DNA of 64,000 nt from Streptomyces regalis (GCF_001509475.1 NZ_LLZG01000346.1:1-64000), one strand, 5' to 3'. Numbered from the stretch's first letter, positions 25,568 to 34,175 are shown. Notes: a model not told the origin generated them from the letters alone. Numbers and translations: made by a program.

Positions 25568-26658
25568 GGATCCTGCCGGCCCGTGTGCGGCGCGTGATCG
25601 GGGTGCTCGTCGCGGGACTCCTGACGGCATCCCTGGCAGCAGCCTGCGGGGGAGACGACGGTGCAGGCGCGGACAGCTTCACCGTCGGCCTGCTGCTCCC
25701 GAGCCGCGCGGTGCCCCGCTGGGAGCACTCCGACAAACCGCTGATCGAGGAGCGGCTGAAGGAACTGTGCCCCGACTGCACCATGCTGTACGCCAACGCC
25801 GAGAACGACGCGGCGCGGCAGCGGCAACAGATGATCTCCATGATCACCAAGGGGGCCGGAGTGCTGATCCTCGACGCCGCCGACACCAGGGCGCTGCGCT
25901 CCTCGATCCAGGAGGCCCGCGCGGCGGACGTTCCGGTCATCGCCTACGACCGGCTCGCCGAAGGCCCGATCTCCGGCTATGTCAGCTTCGACGGCGGGCA
26001 GGTCGGCAGGCTCCAGGGCGAAGCGCTCCTGAAGGCCATGGGCGACCAGGCGCACGACCGGAACGTCGTCATGATGAACGGTGACCCCAGGAGCCCCAAC
26101 GCCGCGTGGTACCGGAGCGGCGCGCTGTCCGTCCTCACGGGCAAGGTGAGGATCGGCAGGTCGTACGAAATCCAGGGCTGGAGCACGGAGAACGCCCACG
26201 CCCACATGTCCGCGGCCATCGCCGCCCTGGGCCCGGAGCGGATCGGCGGTGTCCTGGCGGCCAACGACGCCATTGCCGCGGGCGTCATCGCCGCTCTCAA
26301 GAGCGCCGGTGTCCGGCCGCTGCCTCCGATCACCGGTCAGGATGCCGACCTCGACGCCGTACGGCGCATCGTCAAGGGCGAGCAGTACATGACGGTGTAC
26401 AAACCGTTCCGGGCGCAAGCCACCGCGGCTGCCGCCATGGCTGTTGCCCTGGGGCGCGGCGAGGACGTCCGCGACATCGCCAGGACGAACACCGACAGCC
26501 CCACCACTAAGCGCATCCCGTCCGTCCTGCTCACCCCGACGGCGGTCACGGTCGGCACCATCGAGCAGACACTGGTCAAGGACGGTGTGTACACCGTCGA
26601 CGAGATCTGTGTCCCTGAGCTCCGGGCCGCCTGCGAGAAGGCCGGGCTCCTGAGGTGA
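25564..26658 (+). CDS. Sugar-binding lipoprotein (XylF-like), copy 2, coupled to the phosphatase
   Basis: This 364-residue protein is clearly paralogous to the product of 21620-22723: GLLLPSRAVPRWE, VIAYDRLAEGPISGYVSFDGG, GRLQGEALLKAMG, PITGQDADLDAVRRI and KDGVYTVDEIC have direct counterparts there. The signal peptide ends with SLAAACGG, a slightly atypical lipobox. The ATG overlaps the phosphatase stop (ATGA), so translation is coupled. No permease or ATPase follows, so it either serves the divergent importer or acts as a sensor. Confidence 0.92.
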   Translation: MRILPARVRRVIGVLVAGLLTASLAAACGGDDGAGADSFTVGLLLPSRAVPRWEHSDKPLIEERLKELCPDCTMLYANAENDAARQRQQMISMITKGAGVLILDAADTRALRSSIQEARAADVPVIAYDRLAEGPISGYVSFDGGQVGRLQGEALLKAMGDQAHDRNVVMMNGDPRSPNAAWYRSGALSVLTGKVRIGRSYEIQGWSTENAHAHMSAAIAALGPERIGGVLAANDAIAAGVIAALKSAGVRPLPPITGQDADLDAVRRIVKGEQYMTVYKPFRAQATAAAAMAVALGRGEDVRDIARTNTDSPTTKRIPSVLLTPTAVTVGTIEQTLVKDGVYTVDEICVPELRAACEKAGLLR

Positions 26659-26751
26659 GCGGGCCCACGGCCGGGCGCCGACTGTTCGGGTGCCGTCCGA
26701 GGTGCGACGCTGGGACGAGAGGTATCCGCCGAGGGAACTCGGGAGGGCACG

Positions 26752-28230
26752 ATGGGACGTGACGTGCCGGCCCTGGTGTTCACGCGGGAGGATCGCCGCC
26801 GCTACCGGGAGAAGATGCACACCTGCCTCGATGTGCTGGCGCAGATGCTGCGCGAGTCGACCTTCGAGAGCGAGCGCCCCCAGGTCGGGCTGGAGATCGA
26901 GCTCAATCTGGTGGACGGCGACGGGCTGCCGGCGATGCGCAACACCGAGGTTCTCCAGGCGATCGCCGACCCCGCCTGGTCGAGCGAGCTGGGCCGCTTC
27001 AACCTGGAGATCAACATTCCGCCCCGGCAACTGACGACGGGTGGCCCCGGAGCCTGGGAACAGGCGATCCGCGACGCGCTCAACCACGCCGAGGAACGCG
27101 CCTCGGCCGTGGGTACGCACCTGATCATGATCGGCATCCTGCCGACCCTGGGGGAGGCGGACGTGGGCGAGGCCGCCCTGTCCGGCGATCCGCGCTACCG
27201 GCTGCTCAACGAGCAGATCTTCGCGGCCCGGGGCGAGGACCTGCGGATCACGGTGGACGGCGTGGAGCGCCTGTCGACGTACGCCGACACCATCACCCCC
27301 GAGGCCGCCTGCACCAGCACCCAGTTCCACCTCCAGGTCTCACCGAAGGAGTTCGCGGACTACTGGAACGCCGCCCAGGCCGTCGTGGGCGTACAGATCG
27401 CCCTGGCGGCGAACTCGCCCTTCCTGTTCGGCAAGGAGCTGTGGCGCGAGACCCGTATCCCCCTGTTCGAGCAGGCCACCGACACCCGCCCCCAGGAGAT
27501 CAAGGCCCAGGACGTACGACCCCGGGTGTGGTTCGGCGAGCGGTGGATCACCAGCGTCTTCGACCTGTTCGAGGAGAACGTGCGCTACTACCCGGCGCTG
27601 CTGCCGCTGTGCGACGACGAGGACCCGCAGGAGATGCTCGACCACGGCGGCATTCCGCAACTGGGCGAACTGACCCTGCACAACGGCACCATCTACCGCT
27701 GGAACCGCCCGATCTACGCCGTCACCGGCAGCGGGCCTCATCTGCGCATCGAGAACCGGGTCCTGCCCGCCGGCCCCACGGTGGCGGACATCATCGCCAA
27801 CGGCGCCTTCTACTACGGCCTGACCCGCGCCCTGGTCGACGAGGACCGGCCGGTGTGGACGCGGATGTCCTTCTCGGTCGCCGAGGAGAACCTCCACACC
27901 GCGGCCCGCGACGGCATCGACGCCCGCCTGTACTGGCCCGGCATGGGCGAAGTACCGGTCACGGAACTGGTGTTGCGGCGACTGCTGCCCCTGGCCCATC
28001 GGGGTCTGGAGCTGGCCGGCATCGACGCGGCGTGGCGCGAACCCCTGCTGGGCATCATCGAGCAGCGCTGCGTCACCGCCCGCAACGGTGCCCTGTGGCA
28101 GGCCGAGACGGTCCACCACCTGGAGAAGGGCGGCACCGCGGACCGGCAGGAGGCACTGCGGCGGATGACCACGACGTACATGGACTACATGCACCTCAAC
28201 GCGCCCGCGCACACGTGGCCCGTGGACTGA
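26752..28230 (+). CDS. Glutamate-cysteine ligase-family (GCS2-like) carboxylate-amine ligase
   Basis: A 492-residue protein with the GCS2 hallmark QVGLEIELNLVD near residue 45, FNLEINIPP, TSTQFHLQVS and LRIENRVLPAGPTV, all elements of the ATP-grasp-like glutamine-synthetase fold used by gamma-glutamylcysteine ligases. True substrates vary in this family, and Streptomyces use mycothiol rather than glutathione, so I would not call it GshA. The ATG at 26752 follows GGGAGGGCACG. The gene is separate from the sugar-binding gene by 93 bp; no shared function is evident. Confidence 0.85.
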   Translation: MGRDVPALVFTREDRRRYREKMHTCLDVLAQMLRESTFESERPQVGLEIELNLVDGDGLPAMRNTEVLQAIADPAWSSELGRFNLEINIPPRQLTTGGPGAWEQAIRDALNHAEERASAVGTHLIMIGILPTLGEADVGEAALSGDPRYRLLNEQIFAARGEDLRITVDGVERLSTYADTITPEAACTSTQFHLQVSPKEFADYWNAAQAVVGVQIALAANSPFLFGKELWRETRIPLFEQATDTRPQEIKAQDVRPRVWFGERWITSVFDLFEENVRYYPALLPLCDDEDPQEMLDHGGIPQLGELTLHNGTIYRWNRPIYAVTGSGPHLRIENRVLPAGPTVADIIANGAFYYGLTRALVDEDRPVWTRMSFSVAEENLHTAARDGIDARLYWPGMGEVPVTELVLRRLLPLAHRGLELAGIDAAWREPLLGIIEQRCVTARNGALWQAETVHHLEKGGTADRQEALRRMTTTYMDYMHLNAPAHTWPVD

Positions 28231-28251
28231 CCTCGCGCACGACGACGCGGA

Positions 28252-29364
28252 TCAGCCGGCGTCGGGCCCCCTCCAGTCCTGCGCAGCCGTCAGCGGAACC
28301 GGAACGGGCTGCTGCGCCGAGGTCGTCAGCTCGATGCGTCGTGCCTCGGCCGACGAGCGGAGCAGGGCGCTCATCGTCTCCAGTACATGCAGGGCGAGAT
28401 CGCCGTTCGCGCGCGGCGCCCGCTGCCCGTCGGCGGCGACGAAGTCGAGCAGACCGACACCCCGTGCGCCGTCGACGTAGCCCGCCGACGGCGGGAGTGT
28501 GTGCCACTGTTCGCCGCCGAGTTCGAAGAGCCGTACCTGACCGTCGAAGCGGTTCGGATCCGGAACCGCGAGGGTGCCCGCATCGCCGTGCACCTCGATC
28601 GGTGCGGCCGTGGTGGCGACGCCGTCGAAGCTCGTCGTGATCGTCGTCAGGGCCCCGCCCGCGTGCTCGAGCACACCGGAGACATGCGTGTCCACCTCGA
28701 CCGGTATCCGCTCGCCCGCACGCGGCCCGGAACCGATGACACGCTCGGCACGCAGCCGGCCGGCCGCCCCGATCACGGCACGCACCGGACCGAGCAGGTG
28801 GATCAAGGACGCGAGATAGTACGGCCCCATGTCCAGGAGCGGGCCACCCCCGGGGGTGTAGTAGAAGTCGGGGTGCGGATGCCAGCGTTCGTGCCCCGGC
28901 GTGACCATCACCGCCGAAGCGAACTGGGGGCGCCCGATACTGCCCGCCTCCACGGCCGCCCGCGCCGTCTGGATTCCGGTGCCCAGGACGGTGTCCGGCG
29001 CGCAACCCACACCGACCCCTGCTTTCGCGGCGGCCTCCATCACGGCGTGTGCGTCGGCGAAGTCGGCGGCCAGCGGCTTCTCGCCGTAGACGTTCTTCCC
29101 GTGGCCGATGGCGCCGAGGGCGATCTCGGCGTGGGCCGCGGGGACGGTGAGGTTCAGCACCGTGTCCACGTCCGGGCTGCCCAGCAACTCCTCGACGGTC
29201 AGCGCCCGGACGCCGGGCCGTTCGGCGGCGACCGCGGCAGAGCGGGAGGCGTCGAGGTCGGCGACCGCGGTGACGCGCACGGCGGGATGTCCGACGAGCG
29301 TGTCCAGGTACGCGCCGGAGATGACTCCGAGCCCTACGACGCCGATGCGGTGCGCGTCGCCCAC
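28252..29364 (-). CDS. Gfo/Idh/MocA-family NAD(P)-dependent oxidoreductase
   Basis: The GTG at 29364, preceded by GAGGGG, gives 370 residues. The Rossmann loop is GVVGLGVISGAY (residues 7-18), the family motif GEKPLA is in the N-terminal half, and the C-terminal alpha/beta domain follows (PGGGPLLDMGPYYLASLIHLLGP). Members oxidise sugars, inositols or related polyols. The gene overlaps the upstream ThuA gene by 31 bp, and this Gfo/Idh-ThuA pairing is common in sugar catabolism. Confidence 0.93.
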   Translation of the reverse strand: MGDAHRIGVVGLGVISGAYLDTLVGHPAVRVTAVADLDASRSAAVAAERPGVRALTVEELLGSPDVDTVLNLTVPAAHAEIALGAIGHGKNVYGEKPLAADFADAHAVMEAAAKAGVGVGCAPDTVLGTGIQTARAAVEAGSIGRPQFASAVMVTPGHERWHPHPDFYYTPGGGPLLDMGPYYLASLIHLLGPVRAVIGAAGRLRAERVIGSGPRAGERIPVEVDTHVSGVLEHAGGALTTITTSFDGVATTAAPIEVHGDAGTLAVPDPNRFDGQVRLFELGGEQWHTLPPSAGYVDGARGVGLLDFVAADGQRAPRANGDLALHVLETMSALLRSSAEARRIELTTSAQQPVPVPLTAAQDWRGPDAG

Positions 29365-30044
29365 AGCATGCCCCTCTCGATGACGGTGCGCACGTTCGGG
29401 TTCCGCAGGACGTCCAGGTCGTGCCCCGGAGTCGCCACCACGACGCGCCCGGCACCCCACCGACGCGTCCAGACCGCCGGTGACGTGACCGGCCGATGCC
29501 AGGGCTGCCACGGCCGGGCGGGATGGGTGGTGGTGGCCAGCACGTCGATCAGGTCGTCGTGGAGCACCCAGTACTGCTCGGTGTGCAGCTCGAAGTCCTC
29601 GATGCCCGCCGTGATCGGATGTTCGCGGCCCAGCTCCGTGATGTTGACGACGTAGGGCAGGTAGTTGTCCTCCTGGCCCCCCTGACGTTCACACGGCTCC
29701 TTGCCCGGGTGGGTCGCGAACTGCCCGCCCACCAGGTGGAGATAGTCGGAGGAGGCCCGGAACGAATCGGCGATGCCGCCGTGCCAGCCGGTGAAGCCGG
29801 TGCCGGCCACGACCGCCGCGCTCAGCCCCGCCAACTGATCGGCCGTGATCTCCGCCATCGTGACGCACTGCACGACGAGATCGGTGCCGGCCATCTCGGC
29901 GCTGTCGGCGTACACGTCGGTCGACTCCTCGACCCGGACGGCGTATCCGCTGCTGCGCAGGAAGGGCAGGAACAGCTCCGTGGCCTCGACCGGCTGATGC
30001 CCCTCCCATCCGCCTCGGACCACCAGGGCGTTCTTCCGCGTCAT
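29334..30044 (-). CDS. ThuA-like (trehalose utilisation) domain protein
   Basis: This 236-residue protein has the class I glutamine-amidotransferase-like fold of ThuA: KNALVVRGGWEGHQP at the start, TGFTGWHGGIADSFR in the middle, GGQFATHPG, and GREHPITAGIEDFELHTEQYWV. In rhizobia ThuA and ThuB oxidise trehalose and related disaccharides to 3-keto forms; the neighbouring Gfo/Idh gene fits the ThuB role. The exact substrate here is inferred only. Confidence 0.9.
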   Translation of the reverse strand: MTRKNALVVRGGWEGHQPVEATELFLPFLRSSGYAVRVEESTDVYADSAEMAGTDLVVQCVTMAEITADQLAGLSAAVVAGTGFTGWHGGIADSFRASSDYLHLVGGQFATHPGKEPCERQGGQEDNYLPYVVNITELGREHPITAGIEDFELHTEQYWVLHDDLIDVLATTTHPARPWQPWHRPVTSPAVWTRRWGAGRVVVATPGHDLDVLRNPNVRTVIERGMLWATRTASAS

Positions 30045-30131
30045 CTCGTTGAATCACCGTTCCAGTGCCGACCCGTAGAACCGCTCCCTCACTATGCGCC
30101 GGTCGCTCGCGCACAGGAAGGGGTGCCGAGA

Positions 30132-30983
30132 TCACGAAAGTTTCGCGTGGGCGCCGACCGTCCAACAGGCCGCGGTGAAGCGGACTTCCGAGCCGTGCAC
30201 ATACGGTTCGAACGCGGCGCGGACCGTTTCGACGACCCTTGCGCGGGTCTGTTCGTCCGCCTCGGGCAGCACCTGGCCGAGGGGACCGAGCCGGGTGAAG
30301 TAACCGACCAGCTCCCGCTCGGGCAGCGTGCAGACCACGTCGATCGGCCGGATGTCGATCCCGGACCACCCGCTCTCCTCCAGGATGCGGTGGACCCGGT
30401 CCGAGTCCGCGAACGCGAACTGTCCCGGCCCGTCCGGCCGGCGCGCGGGGAGATTCGGCAGGATCGGTGCCGCGGCGCGTTCGGCGGTCGTCATGAACGG
30501 ATTCTCCGCGGGGCTCCGCCATGCGATGAACCGGAGTCCGGCCCCCTCCCCGGCGGCGCGCCGAAGATTCGCGAAGGCCTGGACGGGGTCGTTGAAGAAC
30601 ATGACGCCGAAGCGCGAGATCACGAGGTCGAAGGCGGCGGGTTCGAAGGCGTGATCCTGCGCGTCGGCGCGGACGAAGGACACCGGTGTGCCCTCCCGCT
30701 CGGCGCGCTTCCGGGCGGCGGTGATCATCGTTTCGGAAATGTCCACGCCGACGCAGTGACCCCCCGGACCGAGCCGTCGCGCGACGGCGACCGTGGTGCC
30801 GCCGGTGCCGCAGCCGACATCGAGCACGTGGCGTGCGCGCTCGGCGGACACCGCTTCGACGAGGAGGTCTTCGAACGGCCTGAGCACCTCGTCCAACACC
30901 CCCTGTGCCTCGACCCAGGCGTTTCCACCGGGCCCGTTCCAACGGGCCGCCTGCTCGTCGCCACTCCTGCGCTCGGCGTCCAT
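30132..30983 (-). CDS. Class I SAM-dependent methyltransferase
   Basis: This 283-residue protein has motif I HVLDVGCGTGGTTVAVARRL (about 53-72), acidic motif CVGVDISETMI and the post-I motif FVRADAQDHAF, with FDLVISRFGVMFF following. The layout resembles UbiE/Coq5-like small-molecule methyltransferases. It is transcribed away from a MerR regulator across a near-perfect 20-bp palindrome, which makes it the probable regulated target. Confidence 0.9.
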   Translation of the reverse strand: MDAERRSGDEQAARWNGPGGNAWVEAQGVLDEVLRPFEDLLVEAVSAERARHVLDVGCGTGGTTVAVARRLGPGGHCVGVDISETMITAARKRAEREGTPVSFVRADAQDHAFEPAAFDLVISRFGVMFFNDPVQAFANLRRAAGEGAGLRFIAWRSPAENPFMTTAERAAAPILPNLPARRPDGPGQFAFADSDRVHRILEESGWSGIDIRPIDVVCTLPERELVGYFTRLGPLGQVLPEADEQTRARVVETVRAAFEPYVHGSEVRFTAACWTVGAHAKLS

Positions 30984-31030
30984 GATCGTCTCCTGTGCTT
31001 GCGTTCCTCGGGCCTTGATGACAGCGTGCT

Positions 31031-31050
31031 ACTTCAAGTCGACTTGAGGT
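31031..31050. promoter_or_regulatory. MerR-type operator
   Basis: ACTTCAAGTCGACTTGAGGT has a perfect 14-bp core (TCAAGTCGACTTGA, 31034-31047) and one mismatch in the outer arms. It resembles the SoxR box pattern CCTCAAG-N4-CTTGAGG. Its right end, GAGGT, also provides the ribosome-binding site of the MerR gene. Confidence 0.65.
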
Positions 31051-31057
31051 CAAGTGA

Positions 31058-31564
31058 ATGACAGACCTGGACATCGCCGAGGTGGCGCGGCGCGCCGGAG
31101 TACCCGCCTCGACGCTGCGGTACTACGAGGAAAAAGGGCTGATCGCCTCCACCGGCAGGCGGGGCCTGCGCCGTCAGTACGACCCCGGCGTGCTGGAGCG
31201 CCTGGCGCTGATCGCGATGGGTCGGACCGCCGGCTTCTCCCTCGACGAGATCGCGCACACGTTCGCACCGGACGGGCAGCCGCGCATCGACCGGCAGATG
31301 CTGGCGACCAAGGCGGAGGAGCTGGACCGCAGGATCCGCGAACTGGGCGTCCTACGGGACTCCCTGCGCCACGCCGCGGCCTGCCCCGCGCCGAGCCACA
31401 TGGAATGCCCCACCTTCCGCCGCCTCCTCGCAGCCGCCGCGTCCGGCGCCGTCGCGGTGCCGAGGAGGCGGGTTCCGGGAGCCGCCGTGAAACCTCTGGT
31501 GGGGGAGGGGCCGTCGGATCCGACTCGAATCCAGGATCCGACTCGAATCCAGGACCCGGCCTAG
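31058..31564 (+). CDS. MerR-family regulator with a Cys pair
   Basis: This 168-residue protein has the MerR winged helix (IAEVARRAGVPASTLRYYEEKGL in parts, residues 6-28; RRQYDPGVLERLALIAMGR), a long dimerisation helix (QMLATKAEELDRRIRELGVLR) and two cysteines at the usual effector site, HAAACPAPSHMECPTF. The four-Cys iron-sulfur motif of SoxR is not present. The C-terminal tail holds a tandem DPTRIQ repeat. It probably activates the divergent methyltransferase and itself. Its TAG stop and that of the opposite gene share the tetranucleotide CTAG. Confidence 0.9.
   Translation: MTDLDIAEVARRAGVPASTLRYYEEKGLIASTGRRGLRRQYDPGVLERLALIAMGRTAGFSLDEIAHTFAPDGQPRIDRQMLATKAEELDRRIRELGVLRDSLRHAAACPAPSHMECPTFRRLLAAAASGAVAVPRRRVPGAAVKPLVGEGPSDPTRIQDPTRIQDPA
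31517..31552 (+). repeat. 18-bp perfect tandem repeat in the MerR tail
   Basis: GATCCGACTCGAATCCAG occurs twice head to tail and encodes DPTRIQDPTRIQ at the C-terminus. Copy number could vary between strains. Confidence 0.8.
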
Positions 31565-32163
31565 ATCCAGCCCTGCTCCCAGGCCCGGTGCGCGGCCGCA
31601 TGCCGGGTCGGGGTGCCCAGCTTGGACATGGCCGCGGAGAGGTAGTTGCGCACTGTGCCGGGGGCGAGGTGGACCTCGGTGGCGATCTCGGCGATCGACG
31701 CGCCGGTGCGGGCGGCGCGCAGGACCTGCAGTTCGCGGTCGGTGAGGGGGCAGTCGTCCTCGGTCAGTGCGGAGGCCGCGATGTCCGGGTCGACGTAGCG
31801 GCGGCCGCCGGCGATGTCACGGATGATCTCGGCCAGTCGGGCCGCCGGGGTCGTCTTGGGGACGAAGCCGCGTACGCCTGCGGCCAGCGCCCGGCGCAGC
31901 ACGGCGGGCCGGGCGTGCCGCGTCACCAGGACGATCCGCGTGGGCAGTTCGGCCCGGATCCCCTCGGCGGCGCGCAGCCCGTCGGTGGGCGGCATCTCCA
32001 GGTCGAGGACGGCGATGTCCGGGCGGTGCTCACGGGCCAGCCGTACCGCGTCGGTGGAGGTGGACGCCTCGGCGACGACAGTGAGGTCGGGCTCCAGCGC
32101 GAGCAGAGCGGCCAGGGCGCTTCTGAGCAGGTCCTCGTCGTCGGCGATCAGCAGGCGGATCAT
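31561..32163 (-). CDS. DesR-like LuxR-family response regulator
   Basis: A 200-residue regulator: acidic pocket ADDED (7-11), phosphoacceptor D54 in IAVLDLEMP, K in FVPKTTP, and a C-terminal LuxR helix-turn-helix (LTDRELQVLRAARTGASIAEIA in parts; TVRNYLSAAMSKLGTPTRHAA). The overlap with the kinase gene (ATGA) shows coupled translation. By similarity to DesKR systems it may act on membrane or transport genes; the nearby palindrome at 33438 is the likely binding site. Confidence 0.93.
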   Translation of the reverse strand: MIRLLIADDEDLLRSALAALLALEPDLTVVAEASTSTDAVRLAREHRPDIAVLDLEMPPTDGLRAAEGIRAELPTRIVLVTRHARPAVLRRALAAGVRGFVPKTTPAARLAEIIRDIAGGRRYVDPDIAASALTEDDCPLTDRELQVLRAARTGASIAEIATEVHLAPGTVRNYLSAAMSKLGTPTRHAAAHRAWEQGWI

Positions 32164-33416
32164 CGGGGGGCTCCGTCCGCGGGGTTTTGCGGTGGTGGTG
32201 CTTTTGGCGGTTGCGTTGGTTCTGGTGGGTTCGCCGGGAGGGCGGCCGTGACCGCGAAGCGTTCACCGTGGTGGTTCCAGGTCAACTTGCCGCCGGCCGC
32301 TCCCAGTCGCTCGGCGAGGGTGCGCAGGCCCGTGCCCTGCAGGGCGGCGGGCTGTACCTCGGCGGCGTCGTTGCTCACCCGCAGGTGGGCGAAGCCGTCC
32401 GCGATCCGGTAGTCGACCTCGGCGTGCCTGGCCCGGCTGTGCCGGAGCACGTTGGTGGTGGCCTCCCGCATCACCAGGCCGAGGAGGTGGCGGGCGGAGT
32501 CCGTGAGGCCGGTGGTCGCGGCATCGGGGTCGACGGCCATCCGCGCGTCGATGTCGGCGGCGGCCAGCACCCGCGTCGCGTTGGCGATCTCGTCCTCCAG
32601 AGTCGTTCGACGGTACCCCTGCACCACGGCCCGGGTGTCGCTGAGGGCGTCCGCCGCCAGCCGCCGTATCTCCTTCAACTCCGCGGCGGCGCGCGCCGGA
32701 TCCTGCTCGACCAGCCGCGCCGCCAACTCGCCCTTCAACGCGATCACTTGGAGGTGATGGCCCTGGATGTCGTGCAGGTCGGCGGCGAACCGCAGCCGTT
32801 CCTCCCGGATCGCCAGCTCCGCCTCCAGTCGCCGCGCCTCGTGAAGCCGACGTGCCGTGTCCCAGGCCCACAGCGGGCCGAGCGTCACCCAGGCCGTGAA
32901 GGCGACCAGCCCGGCCGGGAACAGCGCGGCGTACGCCAACTCCCCGTCCCCCTCGACCAGGCTGACCACACCCCCGGGCAGCGATGCGAAAGCCACGGCG
33001 CCCGCGATCAGCAACCGCCTGCGGTACGGCGGGAGGTACGTCGCGAGGATCGCCACCACCAGCGCGGGCGCGACCGGCCACAGCCCGTAGTTGCGCAGGG
33101 CGAGGGGGAACGCCGCCAACGCGACTCCGGCGCCTGCCGCGGCGATCAGCAGGCCCGCGGGCGGTGCGCCGGGGTGCGTGTCCGTCACCGGGAGGAGCGC
33201 CAGTCGCCGGCTCAGCAGTACGACGCTCGCCCACACCTCGACCGCCAGAGCGGCGGCGGCCGGCACACGGGCCCACAGCGGGACGTCGCCGTCGAGGACC
33301 CACTCGCCGACGAAGACGGCAAGGACGCACGCGGTCATGCCCGGCACGGTCCACCAGGTGTAGCGGCGCAGGCTCGTCAGCCCCGCCGCCCCGCGATCGA
33401 TCGACTTGTCCCCCAC
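32160..33416 (-). CDS. DesK-like sensor histidine kinase
   Basis: About 418 residues. Five to six transmembrane helices (residues about 20-165) precede a linker, the HisKA_3 phosphoacceptor FAADLHDIQGHHLQVIALKGE and an HATPase domain (REATTNVLRHSRARHAEV, GTGLRTLAERLGAAGG). The sequence DLHDxQGHHLQ is typical of actinomycete DesK relatives. The GTG at 33416 is preferred to a TTG at 33446, because the TTG lies inside the 18-bp operator. A proline-rich C-terminal tail is unusual. Confidence 0.9.
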   Translation of the reverse strand: MGDKSIDRGAAGLTSLRRYTWWTVPGMTACVLAVFVGEWVLDGDVPLWARVPAAAALAVEVWASVVLLSRRLALLPVTDTHPGAPPAGLLIAAAGAGVALAAFPLALRNYGLWPVAPALVVAILATYLPPYRRRLLIAGAVAFASLPGGVVSLVEGDGELAYAALFPAGLVAFTAWVTLGPLWAWDTARRLHEARRLEAELAIREERLRFAADLHDIQGHHLQVIALKGELAARLVEQDPARAAAELKEIRRLAADALSDTRAVVQGYRRTTLEDEIANATRVLAAADIDARMAVDPDAATTGLTDSARHLLGLVMREATTNVLRHSRARHAEVDYRIADGFAHLRVSNDAAEVQPAALQGTGLRTLAERLGAAGGKLTWNHHGERFAVTAALPANPPEPTQPPKAPPPQNPADGAPR

Positions 33417-33437
33417 CCGGTCATTGTGGCCCAGGCC

Positions 33438-33455
33438 GCATGACAAATGTCATGC
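33438..33455. promoter_or_regulatory. 18-bp palindrome, probable response-regulator box
   Basis: GCATGACAAATGTCATGC has perfect 8-bp arms around AA. It lies between the kinase gene and the divergent membrane-protein gene. The form TGACA-N2-TGTCA fits DesR-type regulators, suggesting autoregulation and control of the neighbour. Confidence 0.6.
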
Positions 33456-33572
33456 GAGGACGTGACAACACCACGCCCGCGCACGCGGATTCGGCACTAC
33501 TGGCAGGCTTCCCCACGGCCCAGCCTGGAGGTGTCGGCGGATACCCCGCCCCGGTACCGAAGGAGAGCCGTC

Positions 33573-34175
33573 ATGCAGGCACCCCACCCTCACGCGACCA
33601 CTCACGCGACGGCCGAGCGCCCGCACCCGGCCGGCGTGCTCAAGCGGCGCTGGCCCACGGCCCTGGCCGTCGTGGTCGTCGCCCTCAACGTGCTCGCATC
33701 CGGCTCCGAGGACGTGGCCGACGCCGTCGGCGGTTTCGGGGAGACCCTGCCGTTGCTGCCGCTGATCTACCTGGTCGTGCATCAGATCGGAAAGCCGCAG
33801 GCCACGTGGCCGGTGCTCGGGGCCGGGCTGGTGGCCGTGTTCGCGCTCCCCCTGCAGGACGTGGTCGCCCCGTCGAGGGTCCTGGTCGCCCTGGCCTTGG
33901 TCCTCCTGGCCTGGGGCGCCGTCCGCGGGACACCGCACGGGCGTGCCACGTTCGGGGCGCAGGCCGTGGGCGCGCTCGTCTTCTGCGGGCTCGCGCTGGG
34001 CGGGCTGGCGGTGGATCCCGACCTGGGCCGCCATCTGCTGGCGGCCGGCTGGTTCTTCCACGGCGTGTGGGACTTCGTGCACCTGAGGCTCGGCAAGGTC
34101 GTCTCCCGTACGTTCGCCGAGTGGTGCGGTGTCATCGACGTACTCGTCGCCGTCCAACTGCTCTTTCTGGTCTAG
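33573..34175 (+). CDS. Six-helix membrane protein of unknown function
   Basis: The ATG at 33573 follows AAGGAGAG. The 200-residue product has a His/Pro-rich N-terminus and about six hydrophobic segments (PTALAVVVVALNVLA, LPLLPLIYLVVHQI, VLGAGLVAVFALPL, VLVALALVLLAWGAV, AVGALVFCGLALGGLAV, VIDVLVAVQLLFLV). Polar residues GWFFHGVWDFVHLRLG near the end may form a site. I do not recognise the family. Its position across the palindrome from DesK/DesR makes it the likeliest target. Confidence 0.75.
   Translation: MQAPHPHATTHATAERPHPAGVLKRRWPTALAVVVVALNVLASGSEDVADAVGGFGETLPLLPLIYLVVHQIGKPQATWPVLGAGLVAVFALPLQDVVAPSRVLVALALVLLAWGAVRGTPHGRATFGAQAVGALVFCGLALGGLAVDPDLGRHLLAAGWFFHGVWDFVHLRLGKVVSRTFAEWCGVIDVLVAVQLLFLV

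Noticed and set aside
26752..28230. Naming the GCS2-family gene gshA or egtA
   Set aside because: The GCS2 fold is clear, but Streptomyces use mycothiol, no ergothioneine genes are adjacent, and family substrates vary.
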